From Branchiostoma floridae (Eukaryota > Chordata > Leptocardii > Amphioxiformes > Branchiostomatidae), in contig NC_049991.1 of the NCBI RefSeq assembly GCF_000003815.2, positions 8,704,630 to 8,768,629 on the forward strand: 64,000 nucleotides of DNA, in the 5' to 3' direction. Below the pieces are notes generated by a model, which worked only from the letters and a program-made list of their open reading frames with translations, had not been told where the DNA came from and did no database searches. Shown here piece by piece: positions 1 to 12,700 of this stretch (position 1 is the stretch's first letter; each line of letters begins with the position of its first letter). Made by a program: the position numbers and the translations under genes.

Positions 1-171
1 TCTGGTAGAGACAACCAAAGGCTCAGGGCAAGAGCTTAAAATCAAGGTATTATAGATTTATCTTAAGTCAAGGTACAAATGTTGTTTTCTTAGCGAGGTC
101 TGTGTGCCACAATGGCTAGATCTTTCAACTCAGAACCAATAAGTTCAGGGTTTGATACTTGCCTTGTCCCA

Positions 172-470
172 ACCTTGTGCCCTTGGGAAAGGCAGTTCAC
201 ACGGCGTGCGTAGTCCAGTGGTTAGCGGCCCTGCCTCTGGAACTAGAAGCTGTGAGTTTGATTCTGGCTGTGTTGCTCACCCGACAGGCACGCTACAGGA
301 AAGGGTTGCAGTCCTTAGGACGGGACGTTAAGCTGTGATCCGCTGTTCATTGTGCTTGTCTTAAAGAGCTAGGGGAATTTCCCCGGTACAATGAACCTGT
401 AAATACTATATTTAGTGTCTGTCCTCTCTGTCACGATCAGTCGTACTATATACCCACCATGACAGTGAAG
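172..470 (+). repeat. tRNA-derived SINE, composite
   Basis: A tRNA-like head with an A-box-like stretch (TAGTCCAGTGGTTAGCGG) and a B-box-like stretch (GAGTTTGATTCTGGC) begins near 207. It is followed by a SINE-type body with 'ggacgggacgttaa' and 'gtacaatgaacctgtaaat'. Just upstream, 'cttgtgcccttgggaaaggcagtt' matches the body of the other SINEs at 48.3 kb and 50.9 kb, so this is one SINE joined to part of another. It lies in the intron upstream of the first MAO exon in the window. Confidence 0.6.
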
Positions 471-550
471 TGACGCCCACTGAGCCTCTTTAACTAATCT
501 TTCAAAAAGTGTGCCAGGTAACACATAGATTGGTGAGCCAATTTTTTAAA

Positions 551-695
551 ATGTTGTTTTGTAGGGAGGAGCCCAGCAGGTGTGTGAGTTGATAATGTAC
601 CAATGTTGTTTTGTAGGGAGGAGCCCAGCAGGTATGTGAGTTGATAATGTACCAATGTTGTTTTGTAGGGAGGAGCCCAGCAGGTGTGTGAGTTG
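551..695 (+). repeat. 52-bp tandem triplication across a splice acceptor
   Basis: Copies start at 551, 603 and 655, with a period of exactly 52 bp. Copies 1 and 2 differ at one base (GTGTGT versus GTATGT) and copy 3 diverges after about 41 bp, where the MAO exon continues. Each copy contains a complete acceptor (TTTTGTAG) followed by the first bases of the exon. The third copy is the one joined to the open exon. Confidence 0.95.
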
Positions 696-3600
696 ATGGT
701 ACAGAAGATTGGCAGAGAGAACGTATGGTTGAACCAGCCCGTCACACACATCACACAGCAGGCTGATGGAGTCACTCTCACCACTGCAGGGGGCAGGACA
801 GTTCAGGCCCAGAGGGTCATCTGTAGTGTCCCACCACATTTAGCAGGTAATGCTAGTTCACATTTGTCTGTGGTGTAACCTACATTGATGTTGAACAGAC
901 TATGATTTCAAAATATTGCAGTTTGAAACCACAGTCTGTCCACATGACAGTAAGCTGGCTGTAGATTTCCGAGTCGACCGTTGCGATTGCAGCCTCTTCA
1001 GAGCTTCACAGGGACTTTCAAAAAACTTCAGTAACGATTCGAGCAAACCACCGAACGCGCTCTAAAGTGCACTTTGGTTCGTCGGAGAGTTGGATAAAAT
1101 GGTGGACAACTCAAGCGGTGGAGGGAATTGTGCATATTTCAAGACATCCTCACGGCTCAACAAAGTCGTATCCATACATTGTGAATATTGCTGTGCAGTG
1201 TGATAAGTTAGACTCAACTCATAATGTAGGGAACTCATATCCCTTTAAACCCTGTCCCCTTTGTAACTTTTATACTGTTTTAGACTGTTTGCAATTGTTA
1301 ACGTGTATGCCTCATGTACTTTACAGGAAGAATAGAATACTCTCCCCCTCTGCCCATGGAGAGAGATCATCTGACACAGAACATGCCTGTGGGACACACC
1401 ATCAAGTATGTAGCAACATACAGAAGAGTAAGTTAACAACTTCTGCTTGCTTGGCTAAAAGTGTCACAATTGCTGTCTGCTAACAGCTATCAAAAAAGCA
1501 TTGTGTACTCAGTCTGGTAACTTCATAAGAGAAAAACCTGATTGATTTTTGGAACAACATTTGGAATCGTGTTTGTGCCTTATGATTTTTTAAAAAGTTT
1601 CCAAATCCTTTTTTTACTAGCCTGGTATCCAGCCGTATTATAGCTCCCGAGTCTCTTCCTCTCCGCAAATACAAAATGATACAGAAGAGACCATACGGCT
1701 GGATACCAGGCTATATATTTACTTTATCACCTGCATAGGTATCTCAATCTAGCTCGTTATCGAGATTGAGAAGAAAAGTCAGTGATTCATGAATTTGCTT
1801 GATAAAGTTACTATATTAGTTATAAAGTTAGTATATTTTGGTTGATAAAGTACTATTTTGTGTTCTTTCTCTTTTGTAAGGTGTTATGTAATTTATTTTA
1901 ACCTCTGCATGCCAGCTAAAACAAAATGATAACCTGACTAAATAGGAAGCCTGATAAACATGCCTTAAAGGAATGTCAAAAACAAGCAAGTACCAACCTC
2001 TGCTTGTGTAGCATGGGGAAATATCTGAGTTCTGTCAAAACATATTGTTAAAAGTACTGCAATGTAGCCTTTGTATTTTCCTGTAGGCCTTCTGGAGGGA
2101 CAGGGATTTTAGCGGTGAGGTGGTCGCGTATGACAGGACAGCAGACGTAGATGGTTGTGACACGGGACCAATACAGATTGCGTATGATAACACCACGGGA
2201 AACGGGAACCCTGGCCTGGTGGCCTTCATGTGTGCTAACTACGCCAAACAGTGGGCCAGCAAAAGTGTAAGACTATTTTATATGTGTACATGCTGCCACA
2301 GCAGTCGCCTCATACAAGATATCCCTGTTGTTGTCATCCTCCTACGCAGGGACATCAAACAGCCAAACTGCCTGTTTGGATGAACCCTACTCTTTCAACC
2401 GTCACTCTTCGTTCCAGTGGACGTCCCCCCCAAACCAGCTGTCAGCCAATCAGAGAATAGGCATTCCGTTTTCAAAAGCTGTCTTGCATGTATAAGGGTA
2501 ACGTCATTAATATCTATAAGCAGGGCGGTCAGGAACTAAGGGTGACGGTTGAAAGAGCAGGGCACATCCAGACAGGCAGTTTGGCTGTTTGATGTCAATG
2601 CGTAGGAGGTTGTTGTTTATATCGGGGGTATTCGACGGCTGGTGCCTACCAATGTTACATGAGATGGTATGTCATTATTAATTGCTTTCTCTGCTTAGCT
2701 ATAGCACAGCCCTTAAAAAAAGTGTATGAATGAAGACAGCCCAATTTAATAATAATAATGACTGTTCTAGTCTCTTGCTGTAATGTTATCTGACAGCGTG
2801 TGCTTTGTGGCCCAAGGGCCAATGAAATGGAGATGGGCATGGCCTCACCTCACCTCACCTATGAGTCATGTACTCCATATTATGTGGGAAGGAATTTAAG
2901 TTAAGTTTACTTACTGTACAGTATACATGCATGAGTATGATGTGACTCAAACTATTGGTTATGATATTTTTTTCTTTTTGCAGATAGAACAAAGGAAAGC
3001 AGCTGTCCTGAAGAAATTTGCTGAGTGCTTTGGGGAAGAGGCTTATGACCCCTTAGACTTTGCTGAAAAGGTACAAACAAATATAGAAAGATGTGGTAAC
3101 AATGCATTAATTCTTCCAAAAATTAAGTCAAGAGAGACCACTTGGCGAAGCGGTGCCAGGTCGTGTTATCAGGTTCATTTTTGGAGATGGCACACATGGA
3201 TTTTTGAACTGTTTAGGAGGTGGTTTCTCCTGTCAAGGTTGGTTTTCATGGACTTTTAGAACTCTTTGAGCAAATTTATCTGGATTTTTGAATGGATAAA
3301 GATGAGATTTTCACTACCTTTTCTTCTGGCTATTTGTATAAAATTCCATAGTAGAACATACTGGAAGGGCATGCCTTGAAGGTGGATTTGGAGTATCATT
3401 GACCCTCTGTTGCTTTGCAAGGCAAATGCAGCCCAAGTTATGCAGTTTCCTGCAGTACCATTTTATCCTGGTAGAAGTCTCTTTTTATGACAATAACAAT
3501 CTATGTGTGATTTCTTCATGACTGGCTTGGATTATCCTATAATATTCTAAGTCTAAGGTATTGAAATTTGATTACTCAACTACTACCAGGATTGGGGAAC

Positions 3601-4628
3601 AGAGCCCTACAATGGTGGCTGTCCCATCAGCATCATGGGGCCGGGGGTCATCACCAACTTCATCCCAGCACTCAGGAGGCCATGTGGCAGGTTAGAGTAA
3701 TAATAGTACAGCCTGTAGTACTGTTACAGTACCAACATTCGATAACACATTATGCACAGTGTGCAGTTTTCTGCAAGACTGCTAGGTGGCATGTCAAAGC
3801 ATCCCAAGTGTAACCTCAACCAAGAACAGGCCTGTTCTTTTTTCAACCTTGCCTCAACGAATGGTCTTACTAAATTGTTGTCATCCTAGCATGAACCCTG
3901 GAGAGAAGCTGCAGTTGCCAAACTTATGTTCTAAGTTGGAGGTTTCTGGTCTGGGACCAGGGGTTTGCAAAAAATTAAACTGCGGTTGACTAGACAGTCG
4001 GACAAAGTGGCTATCTTTTCCATGAAAGTAGATAATTGAACTTGTACCTTCAACCAGATCATTCCTGAATTCAAAGTGGTACAGTAATTTTGTCACCATC
4101 TGATAAACTTGCTGTAATAAACATTTTCTGTCAGCACTTTGTTGGGTTCAACCTGTCATCAAAAGCACAGGTCAAAATATGACTGTCACAGCCTTTTCCA
4201 CTCATACGCCATCTTGAATTTTGTCCATAAAGTATTTGCACCAAATTAAAACTGCACACAAAGAAAATGTCTGTAGAACACCTAACTGTGGACAATCAAG
4301 GACTGATTCTTGAGTCAAATTGAATGACCAATGATTTGTTTTACCCAGAATCCACTGGGCAGGGACAGAAACAGCCTCACTGTGGTGTGGTTTCATGAAC
4401 GGTGCAGTGCAGTCTGGGATACGTGCGGCAGGTGAGGTTCTCTCCGCCATGAGCCCCCACCTGTTGTCGGAGGCCGACCGTCAGGAACTAGTCGCTGTGC
4501 CGCAGGAAGTAGAAACTCCCGCAAAGGAAGCGCACAGGAAAAAGGGTCGGAAAGTTGTCTCAGCTCTGGTTGGAGTAGGACTTGTAGTTGGAACATCTCT
4601 GGCAGTTTATTACTACATCAAGACCTGA
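669..4628 (+). CDS. MAO: Monoamine oxidase (flavin amine oxidase), 3' six exons
   Basis: Flavoenzyme that oxidatively deaminates amines at the mitochondrial outer membrane. Exons read with GT-AG junctions and consistent phases: 669-846, 1327-1427, 2087-2266, 2984-3070, 3590-3690, 4349-4628. The 308 residues correspond to roughly the C-terminal 60% of vertebrate MAO-A/B; upstream exons, including the dinucleotide-binding N-terminus, lie before the window. Visible landmarks are GGAQQVCEL, PPLPMERDH (MAO has PPLPM), the flavin-attachment segment YNGGCPISIMGPG with the cysteine conserved for 8-alpha-cysteinyl FAD, HWAGTETA and GFMNGAVQSG, the FAD-binding C-terminal motif. The last exon ends in a hydrophobic segment (about 20 residues rich in V, L and G) plus YYYIKT, matching the C-terminal outer-membrane anchor of MAOs. 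Introns carry small repeats. The A/B subtype cannot be assigned; an amphioxus MAO may be co-orthologous to both. Confidence 0.93.
1618..1713. mobile_element. Short palindromic MITE in MAO intron
   Basis: A 96-bp palindrome with termini TAGCCTGGTATCCAGCCGTA and its reverse complement, spaced by about 55 bp. The outer TA on both sides could be a TA target duplication. A diverged relative sits at about 29474-29562. Confidence 0.7.
2338..2609. mobile_element. MITE with long terminal inverted repeats (MAO intron)
   Basis: The sequence beginning CCTCCTACGCAGGGACATCA at 2338 is repeated in inverse orientation ending at 2609. The inverted arms extend roughly 70-75 bp each, covering the ACCGTCAC region, around a short unique centre. 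No ORF and no clear target-site duplication were found. It lies in the intron after the exon ending at 2266. Confidence 0.8.
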
Positions 4629-4648
4629 TGGTATTACAAAATATTTTA

Positions 4649-5530
4649 GGCCATACCAATTTAATTTGTTGGTTCTCGGAATCGCCGCTTCTATTTTTCC
4701 CAATTTCAAAAAAAAAAAAAAATTCAAATTTGCATGTTCATGAGAAGAACTCATTTGCATGTTCGTGAGAGTTAAATGTCCCCGTTACCCACAAGTTGCT
4801 TGACAAACTTCGGCTGAGTTAAACAAAACTTCTGAAACAAGTACTGGACATGCAAAAACAACTATCACCTGCTTATGTTTTCCTTTGTGTTGTAAATCAT
4901 CGAAAACCACCAATAGATCTTGAAATTTGTGCTTGAAAATGACGAAAATAAATGGCCGCCCAAGCCAGCGTGTAGTTAGTCACAAGTATGTAAATGAATG
5001 CAATTTCATGCAAATGAGGAGTACGCCTCTAGCGATTTTTGTTGAAACTGCAGCTTTCACAAAGAGAATAATGAATCAGATGTTTCAGGCACTCTTTTAT
5101 TTTTTGGGTGAAATGAAGTCATTTTCTTGTTGTTGCTAACTTACATTAGACATTATACTATGCTGAAAAAGTTTTTCAACCATTTTAAAAGTTTTTTTAA
5201 TGTTGTTAATGATTTACTATGATGATTTATTACAACTGTTAAGCTTTATTACTGTGTGTACTTCTGTAATACTGATTGCACATTTTTTGCATTTGTATTG
5301 TTGAAATTATATGTAAAATGTATGCTTACATGCAAATTTTTTATGTAATTGTAACTGGATAAATATTCTGCCACACATATACCATGGTTTCAGGTCTGGA
5401 ATTACCAACCTGAAACTCCTGACCTGAATCCAGGCTTGTTGCAAGTTTTTTTGTTTTTCTTTTTTTCGCCCTGTTGCTCCAACTTTTTTCTGAAAAAATC
5501 CGAGAACCAACAAATTAAATTGGTATGGCC
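4649..5530. mobile_element. Harbinger-like MITE, 882 bp, TSD TTA
   Basis: A perfect 32-bp terminal inverted repeat starts GGCCATACCAATTTAATTTG at the left and ends with its complement at 5530. Both ends are flanked by TTA (4646-4648 and 5531-5533). A 3-bp TWA duplication is typical of PIF/Harbinger elements. No transposase reading frame is visible, so it is non-autonomous. It starts only 20 bp after the MAO stop codon and may therefore be part of the 3' UTR. Confidence 0.85.
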
Positions 5531-5533
5531 TTA

Positions 5534-7086
5534 GTTGCTGAAAATATTAGACTTTTGTATAATAATTTATAAAATCAATATTGTATGAATTTTATAGGAT
5601 CATGTACTGTTTGAAATTCTGAGCCGTGCTTCAATAATTATTGCATACAAAATATACACAATTTTGAATCCTTGAATTTTTTAAATTGTGAAGTAGTCTT
5701 CCTGCTTTCGGAATTAGAATAACATTTTGATAAACACATGTACATTGTTTTGTATGTGGTACAGTGATGTATATGTCCATGGTGCAATGATTGACAATAA
5801 TGTGAGCTCAGACAAGTCATTGTACATTCAATATTATGTATTTGCAGTACCAGCACTTCATTGCAATCTATTGATGACTGAGACCCATTACTAGTATTTC
5901 AGTTATCTGTGTTCCCCTTTAGGGCTGTTATGGACAATACAAATAAAAAAAACCCATTTGGGGTTATTTTGTACCCCTTTCCTAATATGGAAACTGTTGC
6001 CCAAATATGGATAGGTGGTCGGGCATGATTGGGGTAGGAGATCTGGTTGACACTGCTACATTCTCCAGGGGCAAAATCCTCATTACAACTAATAATTTAG
6101 ATATGTCTAATTTAAATAATTGTTGTATTAATCATTTATCATATGATTATCAGAATTGAGATTAGGATCTGATATTTAATCAATGTATCAGCTTTATTCC
6201 TGGACCACTGGAAGAAGGAAAGATGTGCAATTTTACTTTTTAGTCATGTAATATATTAATGTAAGTCTAGAGGTAACTGATTATATTCATATGAATCTCA
6301 GTTTCGATGGAAGGTCCGAGTCATTGATCACAGCACTTTTACAGTATTTTATGACTGATCTAAAAGTTTGTTCCAGGTGCTGCATGTTTAGTGTCTTAAA
6401 ATAACCTAAACCAATTTCTTCTCACCCACTCTCAGGGAAATCCATTCCAAGTCACTTTGCAATATTTTAGACATTTCTGCAACATTTGAATTCATTTTTA
6501 AATGGTTCTAAATTATTACAGTTGTCTAAGCTTCTGCAATACATGTCTAATGAGATCAATTTTGGTTGTAATTAAAAACTATTTCAACCATTTGTGTTGT
6601 TGTCAGTGTCACAGAGCATCCATGAGTAGTTTGATCAATGGTTAACAAATAAAGTTCCAATCACACAGCTGAAGGTTCTCTCACAAGTAAGATTCATGCC
6701 AACAGTTCACACACAAAATATATCCTCCACAGCAAAAGCAATGATGAAACAAGGTAAAAAGACAAATTTATAATGAAATGTTAATTCCACCCCCTCCCTT
6801 ATAAGCTAGTTATTTATGATCTATAAGGATGAGAAATGATTTTTACATTGCACACAAAGTTTGATACAAACATTTAATGTATATTATTGCAGTCATCCAA
6901 TTTTAAAACAACACAGTAAATCTGACCACTGCATATCACAATAACACATAATTCTTATAGCTTAGAAACCATCTACATTTTAATTCCTCAGAACAAAAAT
7001 AAAACCACTTCCAAATAAATATGCAACATGAGATGTGAAAAAAAAATTCATAACGTGAACTCAAAAATTTAATACTGAAGATTCTA
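5534..7086. other. Intergenic AT-rich stretch between MAO and the first gap
   Basis: No exon, RNA gene or clear repeat was recognised. Isolated AATAAA motifs occur near 5943 and 6649 and could serve as MAO polyadenylation signals, but nothing decides between them. Confidence 0.4.
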
Positions 7087-7691
7087 NNNNNNNNNNNNNN
7101 NNNNNNNNNNNNNNNNNNNNNNNNNNNNNNNNNNNNNNNNNNNNNNNNNNNNNNNNNNNNNNNNNNNNNNNNNNNNNNNNNNNNNNNNNNNNNNNNNNNN
7201 NNNNNNNNNNNNNNNNNNNNNNNNNNNNNNNNNNNNNNNNNNNNNNNNNNNNNNNNNNNNNNNNNNNNNNNNNNNNNNNNNNNNNNNNNNNNNNNNNNNN
7301 NNNNNNNNNNNNNNNNNNNNNNNNNNNNNNNNNNNNNNNNNNNNNNNNNNNNNNNNNNNNNNNNNNNNNNNNNNNNNNNNNNNNNNNNNNNNNNNNNNNN
7401 NNNNNNNNNNNNNNNNNNNNNNNNNNNNNNNNNNNNNNNNNNNNNNNNNNNNNNNNNNNNNNNNNNNNNNNNNNNNNNNNNNNNNNNNNNNNNNNNNNNN
7501 NNNNNNNNNNNNNNNNNNNNNNNNNNNNNNNNNNNNNNNNNNNNNNNNNNNNNNNNNNNNNNNNNNNNNNNNNNNNNNNNNNNNNNNNNNNNNNNNNNNN
7601 NNNNNNNNNNNNNNNNNNNNNNNNNNNNNNNNNNNNNNNNNNNNNNNNNNNNNNNNNNNNNNNNNNNNNNNNNNNNNNNNNNNNNNNNNNN
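7087..7691. other. Assembly gap (605 N)
   Basis: Run of N. Apparent reading frames across it are artefacts. Confidence 1.
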
Positions 7692-7939
7692 TAAGAACAT
7701 ATTGTGTACAGCCAATCATTACAAAATGGAAGTCTCTATCACAAATCACATCTATGCTACTTAGTTCACCATGTGTCAATCTCTCTGTACATGTAGCCTG
7801 ACCAACAGACCATTTTACAACTGGTGCTTGTTTATAGCATGTCAGCAACTACATGACTAATTATCATGTATCATATGTCCCAGTACAGGAAGACTTTGAT
7901 CAATGAGCCTTAGGTTAGTGTGGTACAACTACACTGTAA

Positions 7940-8307
7940 GGCCACACCAATTTAATTTCTTGGTTCACGGATTTTTTCATGAAAAATATGGAGCGAGAGG
8001 GCGAAATAAAAATAAAAATAAAAATTGTACAATGGTTGGGGTAAAGGTAAGGGCTAATCCAAAACATAAAGAATAAAAAGTTTTCAGCTTTAAAAAAGTA
8101 CAAAAACACTATTATTGTACAGTAACAGCACCTGTACCCACACTTTAAGGAGCTTATAATATAAAGGCCAATTTGCTACACTAGAAAGCTGGTGAATGGT
8201 TCCATTAATGGTGAAAATTTGCTGAGTAGTAATTTTTATTTTTATTTTTTTTCCCAAAAAATAGGAGCGAGCGAATCCGTGAACCAAGAAATTAAATTGG
8301 TGTGGCC
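7940..8307. mobile_element. Harbinger-like MITE, 368 bp, TSD TAA
   Basis: Terminal inverted repeats begin GGCCACACCAATTTAATTTC and differ from the element at 4649-5530 by only a few bases. Flanking TAA occurs at 7937-7939 and 8308-8310. The interior has mirrored (AAAAT)n-rich blocks and no coding sequence. Confidence 0.87.
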
Positions 8308-8876
8308 TAATTGTAAACTGAGAAATTCGCAGTGGTTTTATAGCCACACTTTGGTGGTCAGCTTTCACTCTGACTCTTTAAATCTCTAGGCAAGAGAAAG
8401 ACATTCTTAAACACTGGGAATTTGAGTGTCAGTATTAAAAATATACTCCTTGTTTTGTGTTTGCATCATACAGTTTACAACAAAATCATTCATACCACTA
8501 CTAGTGTGTATGAATAATTCCTTCATACATCAACGTATACATGTACCACACACCTTGCCTAGCTTAGATTGTCATTTAAGATTATACACACTTTTATGAA
8601 TTGGGCCTGACTTGAGGTCACCAGGGCTGTACCCTCATTTACAACGACACAAACTTCAAATCTCTTGAGTTGTGAATGTTCACAAAACCATACAGCAAAC
8701 TGCACCAAGTGAAGGATACAAGGACAGGTCTACATTGCACACACTGTACTGCTACTTCTTTTTGTCTACAACAGATCAAGGTGGATCTAGTATCTACAAA
8801 ACAGCACTGATCACAAAAGACATCCTCTTTTACATAAACACCACTTCCACTGGCTTTCTCTTCCATATTCTTCACT

Positions 8877-9003
8877 ACACTCTTTGTACAGGACGGATAC
8901 ACACATAGGCACTGCTTGTACAGGACCCATATACAGTATACTAAGCACTCCATGTACAGGACCCGTATACACATGGCACTCTTTGTATAGGACACATATA
9001 CAC
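8877..9003. repeat. Degenerate tandem repeat, about 32-36 bp unit
   Basis: Four imperfect copies of a unit containing 'cactctttgtacaggac' followed by a 'catatacac'-like tail. It lies downstream of the ARL6IP1 stop codon on the minus strand, probably in the 3' UTR or just beyond it. Confidence 0.6.
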
Positions 9004-9087
9004 CCGGGACAGGGAATCAAAGCTTCCAGCACATCTCTAGGCCTGTCACTCATGTACCTTGCACCTTGGCAGAGCTCAAAATTACGA

Positions 9088-9286
9088 TACTGTAAATGCA
9101 GAAACTTTCACGATGGTTTAATGATTGCGTTTTTTGCGGTGCCCGCTTCACCGCGAACTTAAAACCACCGCAAACATTTTTCCATGCCAGTAAGAGACTA
9201 CAGTGCATCGTGCTACCACGAACGGAAAGTCGTTTTTCCCGCTACCGCAAAATTAAATCCCCATGAACTTAAACGCATTTACAGTA
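9088..9286. mobile_element. Palindromic MITE, ends TACTGTAAATGC
   Basis: Left end TACTGTAAATGC and right end GCATTTACAGTA are exact inverted repeats. If the outermost TA is a target duplication, the element proper is CTGTAAATGC...GCATTTACAG. The interior carries repeated accgcgaa/accgcaaa motifs. It lies downstream of the ARL6IP1 stop codon. Confidence 0.75.
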
Positions 9287-9758
9287 TATGGTCCAAAAGT
9301 TCACTCTGGACGACACAAATTCTGCTTAGGACCATTCTGGAACAATTGGAAATTTTACATAGTAAAACAAGCTGAAATACTTATGAGAAAGGACACCAGA
9401 AACATTGTAAAGCCTCCCAAAGACCAAATCGCTGACTGTTCACCTCTGCCTATGCCAAAAACAAGTCAGGTCAAACTTCACCGTGGAGCAGAGCTTTGAA
9501 TGTACACATTGTTCAGGAGTGTCTCAAATTGCAGCTCTTCACTTTCCCAGGCATGCAACTTTGGCTTGTTACGAACAGGCAAACTTTGGCCGCCGTGCGA
9601 GCTTTCCACACGACAACCTGTCAACTTTGGTGCCAGCTTCACAATGCCATGTTCACACTCATGACAAAATGTACAGGCTCGTCCCACATTTCACAGTAAA
9701 GGTGCCACACTAAATCCTCCAGTAAGACGAGACAACTTCAGTTTGTGGTGTTCCCTTT

Positions 9759-12700
9759 TCAGTCCTTCTTCTGGCGGGCTTTCTGGACTTTGTCTATCAC
9801 CACCTTCAGTTGTCTCACCAGCATCAGGTAGTAGTACTGCAGTATCCCATGGTGCAACATTCCGGGGAGAAGACACACAAAGCACACTGGGAAGGAAGAC
9901 AACAGCAGTGTCACAAATAACACGTTTACCTGTTGTTTATACTCATTATAGTAGCTCAGTACAGCTACACCATAATTTGGAGAGCATGACATGAGTACTG
10001 ACCCTTTGACTCAAACTAACCATACTCACCTTCTGTATGGTCAACATTTAACTTTCTAGACATAATCTAGAGCTAACATCTTAGCAAGAGACTAACAACA
10101 GCCAGCGAAGTTTGCTCTATATTGGCCTTGGTTGTTATAACTTATACTGTTGATCAATATTTCTTGCAGACTGGTATCCCTCAAAATGTGAGCCCGTCTG
10201 CCGGTAATTGGTCCAAAAACCAATCCAGTCTGATTTTGTCTGTTTTTTTTTTTTCAGACCAGTCCAGAACAAAATACCAGCTTTAACTTTAAGGCTGTAC
10301 CATGTAATGGTACCAGTAGCTACTGTTACAACTCACCTGATAGATAGGTAAGCAGTAGGTTGTGCACAGCATTCCCCACCCAAGCCAAAGTTGCCAACAC
10401 ACTCATAACCGACAAGAAATACTGGAAGAGAAGGACAGAACAGGGTACATTTACTTAAAGCACAAAAAAGAAATGTAAGAAATGTTATGTTTACTACCTG
10501 TCATTATTCATTTTGTAAATACGTAGTGTCCATTCTGAGATTTATGAATTTAGATATGTATATACATAATATCTACTTTAGAAATGTAATTTTCTGAAAA
10601 TATTCAAAAAAACTGAAAGTCAGGTTCACTATTTTCAACTCTTGACAAACGAATTCTCACAAACTTTTGAACACTCTCAATGGACTACAACTAAGCTCAC
10701 TAATTTTTCATCATAAATGACAATTATAATAAACATTTCATTTTGTACAATACTGTATGTACTATATGTGCCCCTACCAGTTTGGGTTTCTCCTCCTTGA
10801 GGGTCAAGAAAGTGTTTTTACACACGACCAGGAAGTCTTTGGTCTGCACTAGACTGGCACATATGTCATGATAGCGCTGTTGTTGTTCCTCTGTCCTGTG
10901 TACAAATACAACATAAATAATCATTACCCAAGGGGATAAAGAAAAAAAAACAAACATCCAAATCTACTTCTGCTAGATTTTCATAGGATTAATATTATGA
11001 AACCACTCAGTAAGACTGACACAAAATATCTACTTAACATGATAAATGATTTAAGTATGGTAGGCCTACTAGTAGGTAGCCTAAATTCCAATTCCAAAGT
11101 ACAGTGTGTATTGTTTTTGGCTTGCCTATATGTATGCTTCTGTTTCAGTAATTCCCAATATACACAATGCAGCAACGGAATACAAAGAATTATCAGTGCT
11201 GATAAATTTTGCATTCCACCCCCTCATACTGCACTATGTGTAAATTGGAATTCACACACAAAGACACATACAATTTTAACAAACAAGCTAATAACATTTC
11301 ATGATAGCTCACTCCCTTGGAGTAAAATAATACTAACAGAGCAATAACATAATATTGAATCCAGTTCTGATATATCAGCATTTATCTTAGTCTATGATAT
11401 GTTGTCCTTACCATTCGCTTGGCTTGATAAACTTGGGAAGTACGTTGGGCACAAGGTAGTCCAGCAAGCACAGGAGCAGGAGGAGGGTGGACACCCCCGT
11501 CAACACTGATGGTTCCAACCAGTACACCAGACTATACCATCACACACAAACAGGGAGGGGGGTCATAACACATGGTATAAGCATCACAGACATTGAATAT
11601 ATCTGTTTACATTCATTTTCACATCTTACATGTTATGAAACTGGTCATTTGACTAGCACCATGGATTCATATTTCATTGAGACAGTACTAGTGTCATGCT
11701 AACATAGATGATTCTTCATGCAAAAGTTTGCATTATATCATCTCACCTTTGGATGCAATTCTTTCCAATTTGCTGATATCTGATCTTACGTACATAATAA
11801 TACATCCACATACATGTACACAGCCCATTTTTTTCTGAACGCAACATTCAGAAAAAGCGACCTCTGATGGTTTATGCAAGAACTGCACATAGAAAGCTCA
11901 ATTTGGACACAAACTGAAGCAAAGCAAAGCATATCTTTTAATTCAGCACAGAGACTGAGTGAGGCATGCAGAAATAATATATGGATATGGGAAAGAAAGA
12001 CTTACAGCATGACAATACTTGAAAGAAGAAGAGGAGGGACCACCACATAAAGATGTGGGCGACAGGACAGAAAAGCAACACATTTATAAATTAGTTACGA
12101 CTGGAAACCAAATTTAAAAAAAAAAAGGTCTGAAAGCAAAAGCACAGAATCAATAGCAAAGAACACAGCAAGAATGGTATATTATAGCCCTCCTCAAATC
12201 TGCGCACATACTCAAGCCATTCTAGTACAAGCTTCAACATGCACACACATATATAACTCGACAGCCATAGAGAAATACATTCAATGGATTGTTTCTGTCT
12301 AGCAGTTTTGCAAAACTTTGTAGGGAGGCAAATGAAGGACTATGATAGTAAAATGGCAAATTACAAAATGCAAATTCAATAGATCTACATGTAAAAAGTT
12401 TTAATATGACATCTTTGTGCCAGGATTGGTAAAGTGCATTCAAAATCAAAACACGAAATCTAACTGGTGTCAACAACATAAGCATCATCAAAGTGATAAT
12501 AAAATGTATTCATGTTTTTCCATGATGTTTCACGCAAGTAGTCAATGTGCCCTTTCAGTAGGAAAAGGGTGAAAACTGTTTACAATGTACATTTGTATGG
12601 CTGATGGTTAAGGATAAGCAAAAAGAGGCATTACCATCATGGTGCCATTATTTGATTCAATGTTCACATGAAAACACAGCCAATGATCAAGCTTAAGCAC

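Noticed and set aside
6936-7848. Two ORFs of about 255 aa on the minus strand
   Set aside because: They consist almost entirely of the N run at 7087-7691.
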